Positions 34,299-42,232 of a stretch of DNA of 56,149 nt are shown in pieces. A program made the position numbers and the translations under genes. The stretch comes from Anaerolineales bacterium. GTDB lineage: Bacteria > Chloroflexota > Anaerolineae > Anaerolineales > JABWBV01. How positions within the stretch are numbered: position 1 is the first letter of the stretch; each line of letters begins with the position of its first letter. The stretch is from contig JACKAX010000023.1 in the NCBI GenBank assembly GCA_020634875.1, forward strand, positions 1 through 56,149. The letters are read 5' to 3'. The notes beneath the pieces are model-generated. The model made no database searches. It saw only the letters and a program-made list of their open reading frames with translations, and had not been told where the DNA came from.

Positions 34299-35853
34299 TG
34301 CTCCCAACATTTATGGGGGATAATGGGGGTGAGGTGGGATGAGGAAAAATATGCCCCTTTTGGTCGGGAAAGCCGAGTAAAATCGGCTGCCGATGAGCAT
34401 TGTACTGTATCTTCCCCTCCCTTGTGAACTTCTCGCAGGCCCTTGGCTCCTGCGGCTGCTTTTTCTCGGCATGTTGCTGCTGAGTTGGACGAGTTACCGC
34501 CGGACGTATCCGCAGGGCTGGGGTAAAACGCTCCTCTTGAAAAGTCCTCGTTCCTGGCGTCTGAAGCCGCGCACGCCGGAAGCATATGAGGGGTGTCAAA
34601 AGGGCTTAAAGGTGCAAATCTTCCGCCCGCGGACGGACGTCGTGCCGTACCGAGAGACGAAAAGCGCCTGTGGGCGGCGGAAAACCCTGAACACGGCGGG
34701 GTATGCGTGCCCTAATCTAGCCTGTGCCTATTTTGCGGTGACGGATGAGGGGTTGCATGCGGTCGTGGGGAACGGGAAACGCGGCCAGCGCCAAGATATT
34801 CAGTCCTGGAAATGTCAAGCCTGTCAAAAGAAGTTCACCAGTCGCTTACACACGCCCTTGTATCGGCTGAAGACGGATCCGGAAAAAGTGGTCCTGGTGC
34901 TGATGCTGCTGGCGAATGGGTGTGACGTGTCGGTGCTGGTGCGCTGCACGCCGCATGCGGAGGCAACGGTGACCCGTTGGCTGGAGAAAATGGGGGGCGC
35001 ATAGCCAACGCCTGCATGGCCGTTTTTTCCAGAAACTTGTTTTTCCCTTGCTGCAGTTGGATGAACTGCATGCGCGGGTCAGACGTGAAGGGGTGCAATG
35101 GGTATGGGTGGCCTTGGACCCGGTGACAAAAGTCATCCCCACTTTATCTCTTGGCCCCCGGACAACGGAGGCGGCGATGCAGTTTGTGCATCAAGTGGCC
35201 CAAGTTTTGGCGTCTGGGTGTGTTCCCGCGTTTACTACGGATGGTTTGCGGGCGTATTTTTATGCTTTGACTGCACATTTTGGCCAGTGGGGCCAAGCCC
35301 CTGGTCAACGGACCGCGCATTGGCAAGTTTCGGACGAGCTGCTGCATGGACAATTGGTGAAACGGAAAGGCCAGGCACAGTTTGCGGTGATGCGGATGGT
35401 GTGGGGGACCTGGGCAGCCGCGGGGTGGCTCCGCTGATGCGCAAGACCTGGGCGTATGCCCAGACGACCGCCCATTTGCACCTCCATGTCGAATGGTGGC
35501 GTGCCTATTACCATTTTGTCCGCCCGCACGAGAGTTTAGGAAAGAAGGTGCCTGGACTGAGACGCCAACGGTTGCGGACGCCAGGGATGGTGGCAGGTTT
35601 GACGGGGCGGCTGTGGGTGGTAGGGGAGCTCTTGCGGCTGCCGCTCTGGCCTGCCTTGGCCTGAAAAAGCCTGGTGAGAGGAACTCGCCGGGCTGGTTGG
35701 GGGTTGAATAAACTCAATGAAGGCGGGTGTTGATAGTCTGAAAACGCGGTTGGGACGGTGATTTTAGCCCGATTCAGCGTGAATGGGCATTCGCGCATCT
35801 TGAAAGGGCTGATCTGAGCCTTCAGAGATTATCCCCCATATCCATTTGGAGCA
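34299..35853 (+). mobile_element. IS1-like insertion sequence with about 26-bp inverted ends
   Basis: The left end (TGCTCC..AA then TATGGGGGATAAT, 34299-34324) and right end (ATTATCCCCCATA then TT.GGAGCA, 35828-35853) are inverted repeats; the inner 13 bases match perfectly. The enclosed gene resembles IS1-family transposases of Chloroflexota. A target duplication could not be confirmed. It adjoins and truncates a serine recombinase gene on its right. Confidence 0.7.
34393..35664 (+). pseudogene. IS1-like transposase, interrupted by two frame changes
   Basis: The first frame (34393-35004) encodes a Cys-rich zinc-finger part (C-P-N-L-A-C, C-Q-A-C-Q-K-K-F) and a helix-turn-helix. At a run of six G (34992-34997) the frame must move by +1 to continue into H-S-Q-R-L-H-G-R-F-F and the catalytic core (L-Q-L-D-E-L-H, L-D-P-V-T-K, F-T-T-D-G-L-R). 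Near 35405 it must move again to reach the C-terminus (P-L-M-R-K-T-W-A-Y-A, E-W-W-R-A-Y-Y-H-F-V-R-P-H-E-S-L). About 30 residues with the last catalytic Glu region seem to be lost at that second point. Inactive, unless the first shift is a programmed slip and the second a sequencing fault. Confidence 0.7.
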
Positions 35854-35874
35854 CCCCGTTCCACAAATAGTTAT

Positions 35875-36771
35875 AAAACCTTCTTCACCAATAAAATCTG
35901 GTTGGGAATCTTAGAGTTCGGGGAAGATCTGGTGCTCGAGGATTATTGTCAGCCGGTTGTCTCTAAAGAGTTGTGGGACCTTGTCCAGGGGCGCTTGGAA
36001 GAGCACGCCAAGAAACAGCATGTACACTCGCCTCGTTTGCATCTCCAACGGAAAAACAGTCGTTATCTGCTTTCTGGTCTTTTATTTTGTCCACGCTGTG
36101 GCGGGGCAATGTCAGGTTTTCCAAGCAAAAACGGATATGGGAAACGGTATGATCGCTATGGATGTGGCAACGCGAAACGCAACAAAAGCTGCGATATGCC
36201 TGCTTTACCACGCTACGGTTTGGAGATGGCTGTGATCAATGAACTCGTGGAGCATGTGCTTCAGAAAGAAGTAATGACGAAGCTCCTCCATGAATTGGAG
36301 ACTGATGCCGCAGGTGTGCAGGAAGCGGTGACTGCAGAGCGAGAGGAATACACCCGTCGTTTGACAGGCGTAAAAAAAGCCCTGGATAATATTTCGAGGG
36401 CGATTGAAGCGCGTGGGCATAGTGATACGCTGCTAGAACGCTTGGATGTTTTGGAAATAGATAAGGCGAACTTACAGGCGAAATTAGAGGCTTTACAACA
36501 GCAGGTGCAGGTTGCTTTGTCTGAAGAAACGGAGGAAGGACTAGATTTGACCGCACAGGATTTGCGGCTGAGCCTACGTGAAGGAACTGATGATGAACGG
36601 CGCGATATTATCCGTGGGCTGGTTGAGAAAGTCGTTGTCGATAAATGGGGCAAAATGATGGTAGGGAATATTTGGTTCTACTTTCCCCCAGACAACAAAA
36701 ACGCCCTGATTTATGAGAATCAGGGCGAAAGTGTGGATATTTGGAGGCGGTCCCGACGGGTATCGACCTAA
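35875..36771 (+). pseudogene. Large serine recombinase, C-terminal fragment
   Basis: The fragment lacks the N-terminal resolvase domain with its catalytic Ser. It starts in the recombinase domain (F-F-T-N-K-I-W-L-G-I-L-E-F-G) directly beside the IS1-like right end. The zinc ribbon C-P-R-C-G-G / C-G-N...C is followed by a long coiled coil (about residues 120-200) typical of large serine integrases, and the tail ends W-R-R-S-R-R-V-S-T. The last coding bases contain a hairpin (36703-36726). It is a relic of an integrative element truncated by the insertion. Confidence 0.85.
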
Positions 36772-36918
36772 CTTCAAGTAAATTCGGGGAGACAGAAATT
36801 TTGTCGGTCAGACAGTGTCTTCAGAAAGAAACTGAAGGGGAAAATTGGAATGTTCAAATCACTTAATGAGTGATTGGCTCGATTTTAGCTGAAGTCGTGT
36901 AAGAAGGCAAGCCTTTGG
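36703..36918 (+). repeat. Serine-recombinase 3' tail and downstream repeat, copy B
   Basis: It includes the hairpin GCCCTGATT/AATCAGGGC at the end of the recombinase gene and the 170 bases after its stop codon. The block 36747-36918 matches 13985-14154 at roughly four of five bases. Conserved stems CTTCAG/CTGAAG and TCAC/GTGA are visible. It ends at GTAAGAAGGCAAGCCTTT, 7 bases before the stop of the PIN toxin gene. It may hold an attachment site or structured transcript. Confidence 0.65.
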
Positions 36919-36924
36919 TTGCCA

Positions 36925-37404
36925 TCAAAACAAATCCTTCAAGTTTTGGACAGGGGCATAATACCCGGCTACGATCATCGCCTCAAGAACCTGCTGGCCT
37001 ACCTGCAAAGAGAGAACATTTTTCTCCACGGCTTGATAGAGAATCCCAACAGTCCCAAGTACCGGGATCTTAAATTGCATCGCTACTTGCCGCGCTTTGC
37101 GATCATCGCTGGCAAAGACACCATGGCGATGAAAGGCAACTGCGAGACAAGAAACTTCACCAAGCCCCAAACTGTGGGGCAGTTGGATGATCCATTGTTC
37201 CTCTTGCCTGGTTAGTGTCTCAATGGGCAAATCTTGCCAATATCCCGCCAAAGCTTCAAACAAAATAGCTCCTGCTTGATATTCCTTGAGCACAGCTTCG
37301 GTCGTGCAAACCTGTCCAGACCAAAGCTGAAATAAAATTTCGGGATGTTTGGCAAAAGCAAAGTTAGTCAGAATGGTGTTATCAAGAAAGATCGGGTTGG
37401 TCAT
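36925..37404 (-). CDS. PIN-domain (DUF3368-like) toxin
   Basis: A 159-residue protein with the acidic residues of a PIN nuclease: D8 in F-L-D-N-T-I-L, E in C-T-T-E-A-V-L-K-E, the G-L-G-E-V-S-C segment and the S-D-D in F-A-S-D-D-R-K-A-R. PIN toxins cleave RNA. The start overlaps the antitoxin gene by 23 bases, as usual in TA operons with the antitoxin first. It lies directly against the recombinase-tail repeat. Confidence 0.85.
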   Translation of the reverse strand: MTNPIFLDNTILTNFAFAKHPEILFQLWSGQVCTTEAVLKEYQAGAILFEALAGYWQDLPIETLTRQEEQWIIQLPHSLGLGEVSCLAVAFHRHGVFASDDRKARQVAMQFKIPVLGTVGILYQAVEKNVLSLQVGQQVLEAMIVAGYYAPVQNLKDLF

Positions 37405-37843
37405 GCGACGCTTCCCACTGTTGATAGCTTTTCAACTCATCTAATACGCCTTCTGGACTTTCAGGGTCAGTCAAGACAGGGACATCCAGACGTAGGAAGC
37501 GCGTCCGTAAATCAAGCCAGGGCAACCCGAGTAATTCAGCAGCCCGGGCAAGACTGATCCCCTCCTGAAGATAATAGGCCAGCACATAATCGTATTGGGT
37601 CTGGGGTCCCTGGAGGGTTTCAAACGCGGCCAGCGAAAGACCTTGTACCAGATCAACTTCTAATTTGTGGGCATGAAAGCGCATCACCGCCCGCAGAATC
37701 CGATAATCGATAATATCCATAATGGCGGCTTCGGGTTGCCCATGGCTTTCAATGATGGCGGTCTGTCCACGCTGGACGGCTTTCAACACCTGGCGCGTCT
37801 TCCGGGCCAAGTCGGTCTTGGGGATATATTGCAGAAATTCCAT
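37382..37843 (-). CDS. Antitoxin with Phd/YefM-like N-terminus and UPF0175-like C-terminus
   Basis: This is a 153-residue protein, longer than usual for either family. Residues 1-55 (A-R-K-T-R-Q-V-L-K-A-V-Q-R-G-Q-T-A-I-I-E-S-H-G-Q-P-E-A-A-I-M) match the Phd/YefM DNA-binding fold. The C-terminal part (S-L-A-R-A-A-E-L-L-G-L-P-W-L-D-L-R-T-R-F-L) has the helix-turn-helix of UPF0175. It is the first gene of the module and has a near-perfect palindromic operator just upstream (37865-37891). It probably represses its own promoter and neutralises the PIN protein. Confidence 0.78.
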   Translation of the reverse strand: MEFLQYIPKTDLARKTRQVLKAVQRGQTAIIESHGQPEAAIMDIIDYRILRAVMRFHAHKLEVDLVQGLSLAAFETLQGPQTQYDYVLAYYLQEGISLARAAELLGLPWLDLRTRFLRLDVPVLTDPESPEGVLDELKSYQQWEASHDQPDLS

Positions 37844-37864
37844 TTTAACGCTCCAGGATCAATT

Positions 37865-37891
37865 GTAAAATGTGTATATTATGTATTTTAC
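37865..37891. promoter_or_regulatory. Candidate autoregulatory operator/promoter of the PIN toxin-antitoxin module
   Basis: GTAAAAT (37865-37871) and ATTTTAC (37885-37891) flank an A+T-rich centre TGTGTATATTATGT. The site is 22 bases upstream of the antitoxin start and overlaps a likely -10 region (TATAAT-like on the minus strand: TAATAT/TACATAATATA). This is typical of TA autoregulation. Confidence 0.55.
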
Positions 37892-38020
37892 GGAAAGGAG
37901 AGACTCCTGTCAACGGCTTGATTCTTTTTCCAAACGATACTCACCAGAAGATTGATTTGAGTTGCTCCCAAGAGGAAATGCGCATAAGATAGCTTCATCC
38001 TCTTTGTAGATGGCTCTCCT

Positions 38021-39136
38021 ATGCTGATTTTTCTCCCTCTCCTCCAAACCTATGCGTGGTGTTTTTGGGGTATCCTCAGGAAATTTACACGCCCGATAGC
38101 TGAAAACATAGAAACTGGGGCAGTCCTGGATCTAACGCGCTCGCGTAGTGCTCTGTTGCTTGAAAACGCTTTTCTCCGGCAGCAACTGATTATTCTTGAA
38201 AAACAAAACCCTCATCCAAAAATCACCATACACGACCGCTTGAAACTACTCTTCCTGGCAAGGTTGCTGCCAAATTGGAAAAGTCTCCTGCGGATTGTCC
38301 AACCAGAAACGCTGCTGCGTTGGCATCGCGAGCTCTTTAAGCATTTCTGGAAGAAGAAATCAGGGACGAAGCACCACCCCAGAAAAATTTCTGAGGATAC
38401 AATCGCCCTGATCCGGAAGATGGCCGAGGAAAATCCTCAGTGGGGTGCGGAACGCATCAGGGGTGAGTTGCTCAAATTGGATATCAAAATTGCCAAACGC
38501 ACGATTCAGAAATATCTCCCGAAAGATCGGCGCTTCCCTGGACAAACTTGGGCGACTTTTTTGAAGAACCATGCCGAAGATATTTTCGTGTGTGACTTTA
38601 CGGTGGTACACGATCTCTGCTTCCGTCCCATCTCTCTATTGATTGTCATGCACCTGGCCACCCGTCAAATCAAACATTTCAATCTGACCCGAAACCCATC
38701 AGATGCCTGGATGGCGCAGCAGATGCGTGAAATCAGTGCCTGGGGTGACGGTCCCCGGTTCTTGATTTGTGATAACGATGCTGTATTTGGAGAGGCCTTT
38801 GAGGAAACTGCCATGAGGATGGGCACGGAAGTCGTTCACACCCCGTTTTATACCCCGCAGGCCAATGGGCATTGTGAACGTTTGGTAGGGAGTGTTAGAC
38901 GCGAATGTCTCGATCACATGCTCATCTTCCATGAAAGGCAATTGCGGCGTGTGGTGAAGGAATACACCACTTATTACAATCCTGCGCGCCCGCATCAGGG
39001 GATCCGCCAGAAAATTCCGACCAAATTTAATGACAATGCCCTCTCTTTGGAAAAAGCGGAAAGGCAAACCTTGTTCGTGTCTCCGTTATTGAACGGTTTG
39101 CACCACAGTTATTCTTGGACAAATCCACCCGTCTGA
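38021..39136 (+). CDS. Transposase with integrase (rve, DDE) core
   Basis: A single-frame 371-residue transposase. The N-terminal helical part (L-L-L-E-N-A-F-L-R-Q-Q-L) and a helix-turn-helix region (P-Q-W-G-A-E-R-I-R-G-E-L) precede the rve core with Asp in V-C-D-F-T, Asp in I-C-D-N-D-A and Glu in G-H-C-E-R-L-V-G-S-V. The end (Y-Y-N-P-A-R-P-H-Q-G-I-R-Q) is typical of IS3/IS481-type enzymes. All catalytic residues are present. It has no separate OrfA or frameshift. Confidence 0.88.
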   Translation: MLIFLPLLQTYAWCFWGILRKFTRPIAENIETGAVLDLTRSRSALLLENAFLRQQLIILEKQNPHPKITIHDRLKLLFLARLLPNWKSLLRIVQPETLLRWHRELFKHFWKKKSGTKHHPRKISEDTIALIRKMAEENPQWGAERIRGELLKLDIKIAKRTIQKYLPKDRRFPGQTWATFLKNHAEDIFVCDFTVVHDLCFRPISLLIVMHLATRQIKHFNLTRNPSDAWMAQQMREISAWGDGPRFLICDNDAVFGEAFEETAMRMGTEVVHTPFYTPQANGHCERLVGSVRRECLDHMLIFHERQLRRVVKEYTTYYNPARPHQGIRQKIPTKFNDNALSLEKAERQTLFVSPLLNGLHHSYSWTNPPV

Positions 39137-39271
39137 AAAATCATCCAAGAAGCAAGTTGGGAAGATTCGTCCGGGAGCTAACCCCAGGCGTTTTTCGGAT
39201 TCCTGGTGACTGAAAACGTATCTCAAATAGAGAAAATTCTGAAGCGTTTCCACGAAATTCGGTAGAAATAG

Positions 39272-39314
39272 AAAGCGGCCACATCGAATTTTACATCGAT
39301 GTGGCCGCTTTTTT
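39272..39314. terminator. Strong hairpin terminator inside the IS right end
   Basis: AAAGCGGCCACATCGA (39272-39287) pairs with TCGATGTGGCCGCTTT (39296-39311) around an 8-base loop, followed by T residues. It may stop readthrough from either the transposase or the convergent oxidase-like gene. Confidence 0.8.
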
Positions 39315-39345
39315 GGGTTGCGATCTGGGCGGATGGAGTAAGTAG

Positions 39346-40590
39346 TCAGGACACGAGCGTACTTTCCCCTTCCTCACGTTCATATCGGTTCATCCCCTGC
39401 GCCACAACCTGCCACACTTGGCGCACGATAGGCAACATCGAAACCACCCACAAAACATACGCCGTCCCATGCAATAACCCATAATAAGGCTGGAGAAAAA
39501 TGCTGGCCCATAAGAAGGCTCCCCCCAAATTCACGGTAATCAGACTGAATAAATTCCCCCCTAAGCGCGTGGGCGCGTCCGGCAGAAACACCCGGCGGAA
39601 GAAATATGGGATCAGCGCATACCCAAATTGCAGAACCCATCCATATATCAGCGCTTGCGGCGCGTTTTGTTCGATCCCTGCCCCAGGAAAGCCCGGCACC
39701 CCCAAAATAATTAACGGTGCAACCATTATGGGGGCGAGAATCCAAAAATATGCAAGAATGAGGTGCCACAGACCGGGCACCCAAGCCGCTCTGTCGCCCC
39801 ACAAGGGTTGGATCACGTTCAGCAATAACCAGATGGTGGCCGAGAGATGCAGCACCAATCCGGGGACAGTGAAGAACAGGCTCCCTGTCCATGGCCCCAG
39901 CACCAACCCCAGCGCACCGATCGTCATCATCCAAAAAATGAGGGGTAACGAGCGCGGCCAGGCCAACGGATGCCCGGCAAAATGCGGATACAAATCTACC
40001 AGCAGTCCGGCAAACACCAGGGACATCAGCCCCCAGTTATTCGCGTGGATATGCACCTCGACGGGCGTCTTGATCTGGAGGACATTGCCCCACCCTAACC
40101 ATAACCCGGTCCCTACGATGATCCCTAACAGGAAATACGCCAACCCCGCCAGATAAAACTTGCGCCCCGCGCGGGAACCGTGCCCTGCCTGGGTCGGGGA
40201 GGGGGCCTGTTCCCCGGACGCGGCGCGCAACCTGTACAACTGGCACCCCAAGAGGGTCGTCGCAATGAACACCAATGTGCCCCCAGTAAAGATCAGATAC
40301 ACATGCATCATCGGTATCCCGATCAACAGGATCACCAGCCCGGTATTGAGCGTCGCCCAAATATCCCACCGGAAGGCCGGACGCGCGCGCCGGGCGCGGT
40401 GGGCCACCAAACCCGGTAAAATTCCAAACATGATCTGGGTTAACACCCCCAACGTGACGAAATGCACGCGCAACCAGCGCAACCCATTGAACCAGGGCAT
40501 CAGATCATAACTGGTCAACGCCGCATCCAACGCGGCCAGACCGGCCACCAACAAATACAAAAAAGCCATTAAAAGATAAGGGATAGCCAT
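39346..40590 (-). CDS. Heme-copper-oxidase subunit I-like membrane protein
   Basis: The protein is 414 residues from the ATG at 40590, preceded by AAGGAG; a TTG two codons upstream is unlikely. About 11 or 12 hydrophobic helices are present. Histidine motifs R-V-H-F-V-T-L-G-V-L-T-Q-I-M-F-G and V-H-I-H-A-N-N-W-G-L-M-S-L-V match haem-binding helices of cbb3-type subunit I and nitric-oxide-reductase relatives. It is shorter than true oxidases (about 470-550) and the copper site is not certain. Its C-terminus ends in the IS right edge and may be altered. It is last in the ferredoxin-cupin operon. Confidence 0.68.
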   Translation of the reverse strand: MAIPYLLMAFLYLLVAGLAALDAALTSYDLMPWFNGLRWLRVHFVTLGVLTQIMFGILPGLVAHRARRARPAFRWDIWATLNTGLVILLIGIPMMHVYLIFTGGTLVFIATTLLGCQLYRLRAASGEQAPSPTQAGHGSRAGRKFYLAGLAYFLLGIIVGTGLWLGWGNVLQIKTPVEVHIHANNWGLMSLVFAGLLVDLYPHFAGHPLAWPRSLPLIFWMMTIGALGLVLGPWTGSLFFTVPGLVLHLSATIWLLLNVIQPLWGDRAAWVPGLWHLILAYFWILAPIMVAPLIILGVPGFPGAGIEQNAPQALIYGWVLQFGYALIPYFFRRVFLPDAPTRLGGNLFSLITVNLGGAFLWASIFLQPYYGLLHGTAYVLWVVSMLPIVRQVWQVVAQGMNRYEREEGESTLVS

Positions 40591-40605
40591 GACCAACTCC
40601 TTGAT

Positions 40606-41040
40606 TTATGGAACGAGAGTAGAAACCCCTATGCCAAAGGTATAAACCAATTCTCCGCCGAAATAACCAACCGCGACCACCAATGCGACCCCGACCAACT
40701 GGATGACCGTATGCAGGGCTTGTTTGCCGGGCGTGTATTTACCCCGGTTACGGGCATAACACACGGCCTGAATGCCAAAGATTACCAGGGTGGTGATACC
40801 AATGAACTTATGAGTATTTAACGTCGCCAGGGCCAGGCTATCCATCGGAACTGCGCGCGCGGCAAGCAACCCAGTCACGAGCGTTACCAATGTGCCAGCC
40901 AGGCCGAGCAGTAACGCATACCAGGCGGCCTCGGTGAACGCCTTCCCTTTCCAGAGGCGTCCGGCCCAGTCCAGGGCAATGTAACTGAGCAACAAAGCAA
41001 TGGGAAAATGAACTACAAGGGGATGAAGGTTAGAAGACAT
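40606..41040 (-). CDS. DUF2231-type membrane protein
   Basis: A 144-residue, four-helix protein starting H-P-L-V-V-H-F-P-I-A-L-L, the hallmark of DUF2231. The His residues in the first helix and in N-T-H-K-F-I could bind haem. GAAAGGAG precedes the ATG. DUF2231 proteins occur with redox and cytochrome genes, but their role is unproven. It sits between two oxidase-like genes, 15 bases upstream of the larger one. Confidence 0.8.
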   Translation of the reverse strand: MSSNLHPLVVHFPIALLLSYIALDWAGRLWKGKAFTEAAWYALLLGLAGTLVTLVTGLLAARAVPMDSLALATLNTHKFIGITTLVIFGIQAVCYARNRGKYTPGKQALHTVIQLVGVALVVAVGYFGGELVYTFGIGVSTLVP

Positions 41041-41058
41041 CGGGAACTCCTTTCGAGA

Positions 41059-41496
41059 TTATTTTAGTGGGGCTGGTACAGCTTCCAGTTTCATTTGGAG
41101 GGCACCTACCCCTAACAAAATGGTGGCGGCCAGAATCGAAACCCCACCTACCAGAACCAGATAAAAGGGTAACCCTAAATAGACCTCCCCTAAAATCCCC
41201 AAGGGCATTAACAAACCAGCCAGGGCCAGCCCAGAGACCCAACGGGCCAGACGGGCCGGGATAGGGAGTTTGACCAGCAAGAAACCAAAAACGATATTCA
41301 AGAAAGAGAATAGATTCCCATGCACATGGGCCAACCGGGCTTCAAAGTGAGTGCCAGTATTGTAGGATTCTATCCAGGCTTCTTTCCCTGGGGCAAAATC
41401 GCGCAGGTAGATCAGGATAAAGCCATAGACCATAAACGCGGCCATCACCCATAGCCCCACGCTCATGTTCAATCTTCCAAATGGTTGAGTTTTCAT
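41059..41496 (-). CDS. Small heme-copper-oxidase-like membrane protein
   Basis: A 145-residue protein with four hydrophobic helices. The segment H-F-E-A-R-L-A-H-V-H-G-N-L-F-S-F-L-N-I-V-F-G resembles the H-x-H helix of cbb3-type subunit I. It may bind a haem but is far too short to be an oxidase. It lies 18 bases before the DUF2231 gene and 12 bases after the cupin gene. Confidence 0.65.
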   Translation of the reverse strand: MKTQPFGRLNMSVGLWVMAAFMVYGFILIYLRDFAPGKEAWIESYNTGTHFEARLAHVHGNLFSFLNIVFGFLLVKLPIPARLARWVSGLALAGLLMPLGILGEVYLGLPFYLVLVGGVSILAATILLGVGALQMKLEAVPAPLK

Positions 41497-41508
41497 CTGG
41501 CGCCTCCA

Positions 41509-41823
41509 TTAATGCTCGCCACGATGCGTGCCGAGAAAAGCCAATTGGGTCTTTGCATCCACGCCTCGTGTTGCGCCTTCGGGTACGACGATGGTTGCCC
41601 CGGCTTGGACGGAAAAATGTTCGCCATTGACGATCATCCATCCCTCCCCATCCAGGAAATGGTACACAGCCAGGGGCGCAGGATGGGATGGAATTTTCTG
41701 TCCGGGTTCCAACCCCACAAGCACGGCTTTGAGTTTATCCGTAGCGACCAGAGGGTAAGGTTGGGGTTCTTCTTGGGAAAAGACAACCTTTTCCTTCCAG
41801 TCAGAAATCAGGATCGGGTTCAT
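41509..41823 (-). CDS. Small single-domain cupin
   Basis: The protein is 104 residues from the ATG at 41823, which has AAAAGGAG upstream; longer readings overlap the ferredoxin gene. The beta-barrel motifs are partly degenerate (G-Q-K-I-P-S-H, then H-F-L-D-G-E-G-W, V-V-P-E-G-A-T-R-G). A His in P-S-H-P-A-P and a later G-T-H could bind a metal. It is in the ferredoxin/oxidase-like operon; in such contexts cupins often act as sensors or scavenge reactive nitrogen, which is inference. Confidence 0.75.
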   Translation of the reverse strand: MNPILISDWKEKVVFSQEEPQPYPLVATDKLKAVLVGLEPGQKIPSHPAPLAVYHFLDGEGWMIVNGEHFSVQAGATIVVPEGATRGVDAKTQLAFLGTHRGEH

Positions 41824-41827
41824 AAAT

Positions 41828-42058
41828 TTACTCCTTTTCATTTGAGAAAATAATCTGGAAAGGTCGGGAAATGGCCTGCCTGGGACAAATCCGCTCACAA
41901 AGCCCGTGATATTCACAAACTTCGGGATGGACAAGCGTAGCTTTTCCTTGTGCGAGAGCGAGCGCCCCGGTTGGGCACACCCGCACACACAATCCACACC
42001 CATCACAGCGCGCGGGCAGGATTTCTGGCACAGGGTTTGTCAATGGCAGGGATTCCAT
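41828..42058 (-). CDS. Ferredoxin with two 4Fe-4S clusters
   Basis: A 76-residue protein from the ATG at 42058. It has C-D-G-C-G-L-C-V-R-V-C-P and C-E-Y-H-G-L-C-E-R-I-C-P, two 4Fe-4S motifs; the second shows C-x5-C instead of the usual C-x2-C-x2-C, with Tyr and His in between, so one ligand may differ. It is the first gene of the operon running to 39346 and stops 4 bases before the cupin start. Confidence 0.82.
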   Translation of the reverse strand: MESLPLTNPVPEILPARCDGCGLCVRVCPTGALALAQGKATLVHPEVCEYHGLCERICPRQAISRPFQIIFSNEKE

Positions 42059-42108
42059 AGGTTTATTCCAGTGTCTCCTAGCATACCCCCATGGCTTCCC
42101 CCATTCCA

Positions 42109-42120
42109 CGACTTAAGTCG
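42109..42120. promoter_or_regulatory. 12-bp perfect palindrome upstream of the ferredoxin operon
   Basis: CGACTTAAGTCG lies 51 bases upstream of the ferredoxin start, between it and the terminator of the Crp/Fnr gene. It could be an operator. No canonical Fnr site (TTGAT-N4-ATCAA) is seen there. Confidence 0.3.
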
Positions 42121-42173
42121 AATTTACGCGATGAATTTTCTGTAACTACTCCCCACAAAGTACAAAAAGCCAC

Positions 42174-42212
42174 AAAAAGGGTGGGAGGATGTACATCCTC
42201 CCACCCTTTTTT
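42174..42212. terminator. Bidirectional hairpin terminator after the Crp/Fnr gene
   Basis: AAAAAGGGTGGGAGGATG pairs with CATCCTCCCACCCTTTTT with almost no loop (TACATCC centre), flanked by A and T runs. It separates the 12-gene operon ending at 42233 from the ferredoxin operon. Confidence 0.85.
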
Positions 42213-42232
42213 TCGAGAATCCTCAACATTTT

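Larger units (their letters stand above)
37981..39353 (+). mobile_element. rve-type (IS3/IS481-like) insertion sequence, intact copy
   Basis: The limits come from similarity with the degenerate copy at 14781-15874; the right edge is the shared word AGTAGTCAGGACA (39341-39353). It holds one intact transposase and a strong terminator hairpin (39272-39314) near its right end. The right edge overlaps the stop codon of the neighbouring minus-strand gene. Terminal inverted repeats were not found by eye. Confidence 0.65.

Noticed and set aside
37960..38020. Left terminal inverted repeat of the rve-type IS matching the right-end word AGTAGTCAGGACA
   Set aside because: The complement of that word does not occur at the left side of either copy, so terminal repeats remain undefined.
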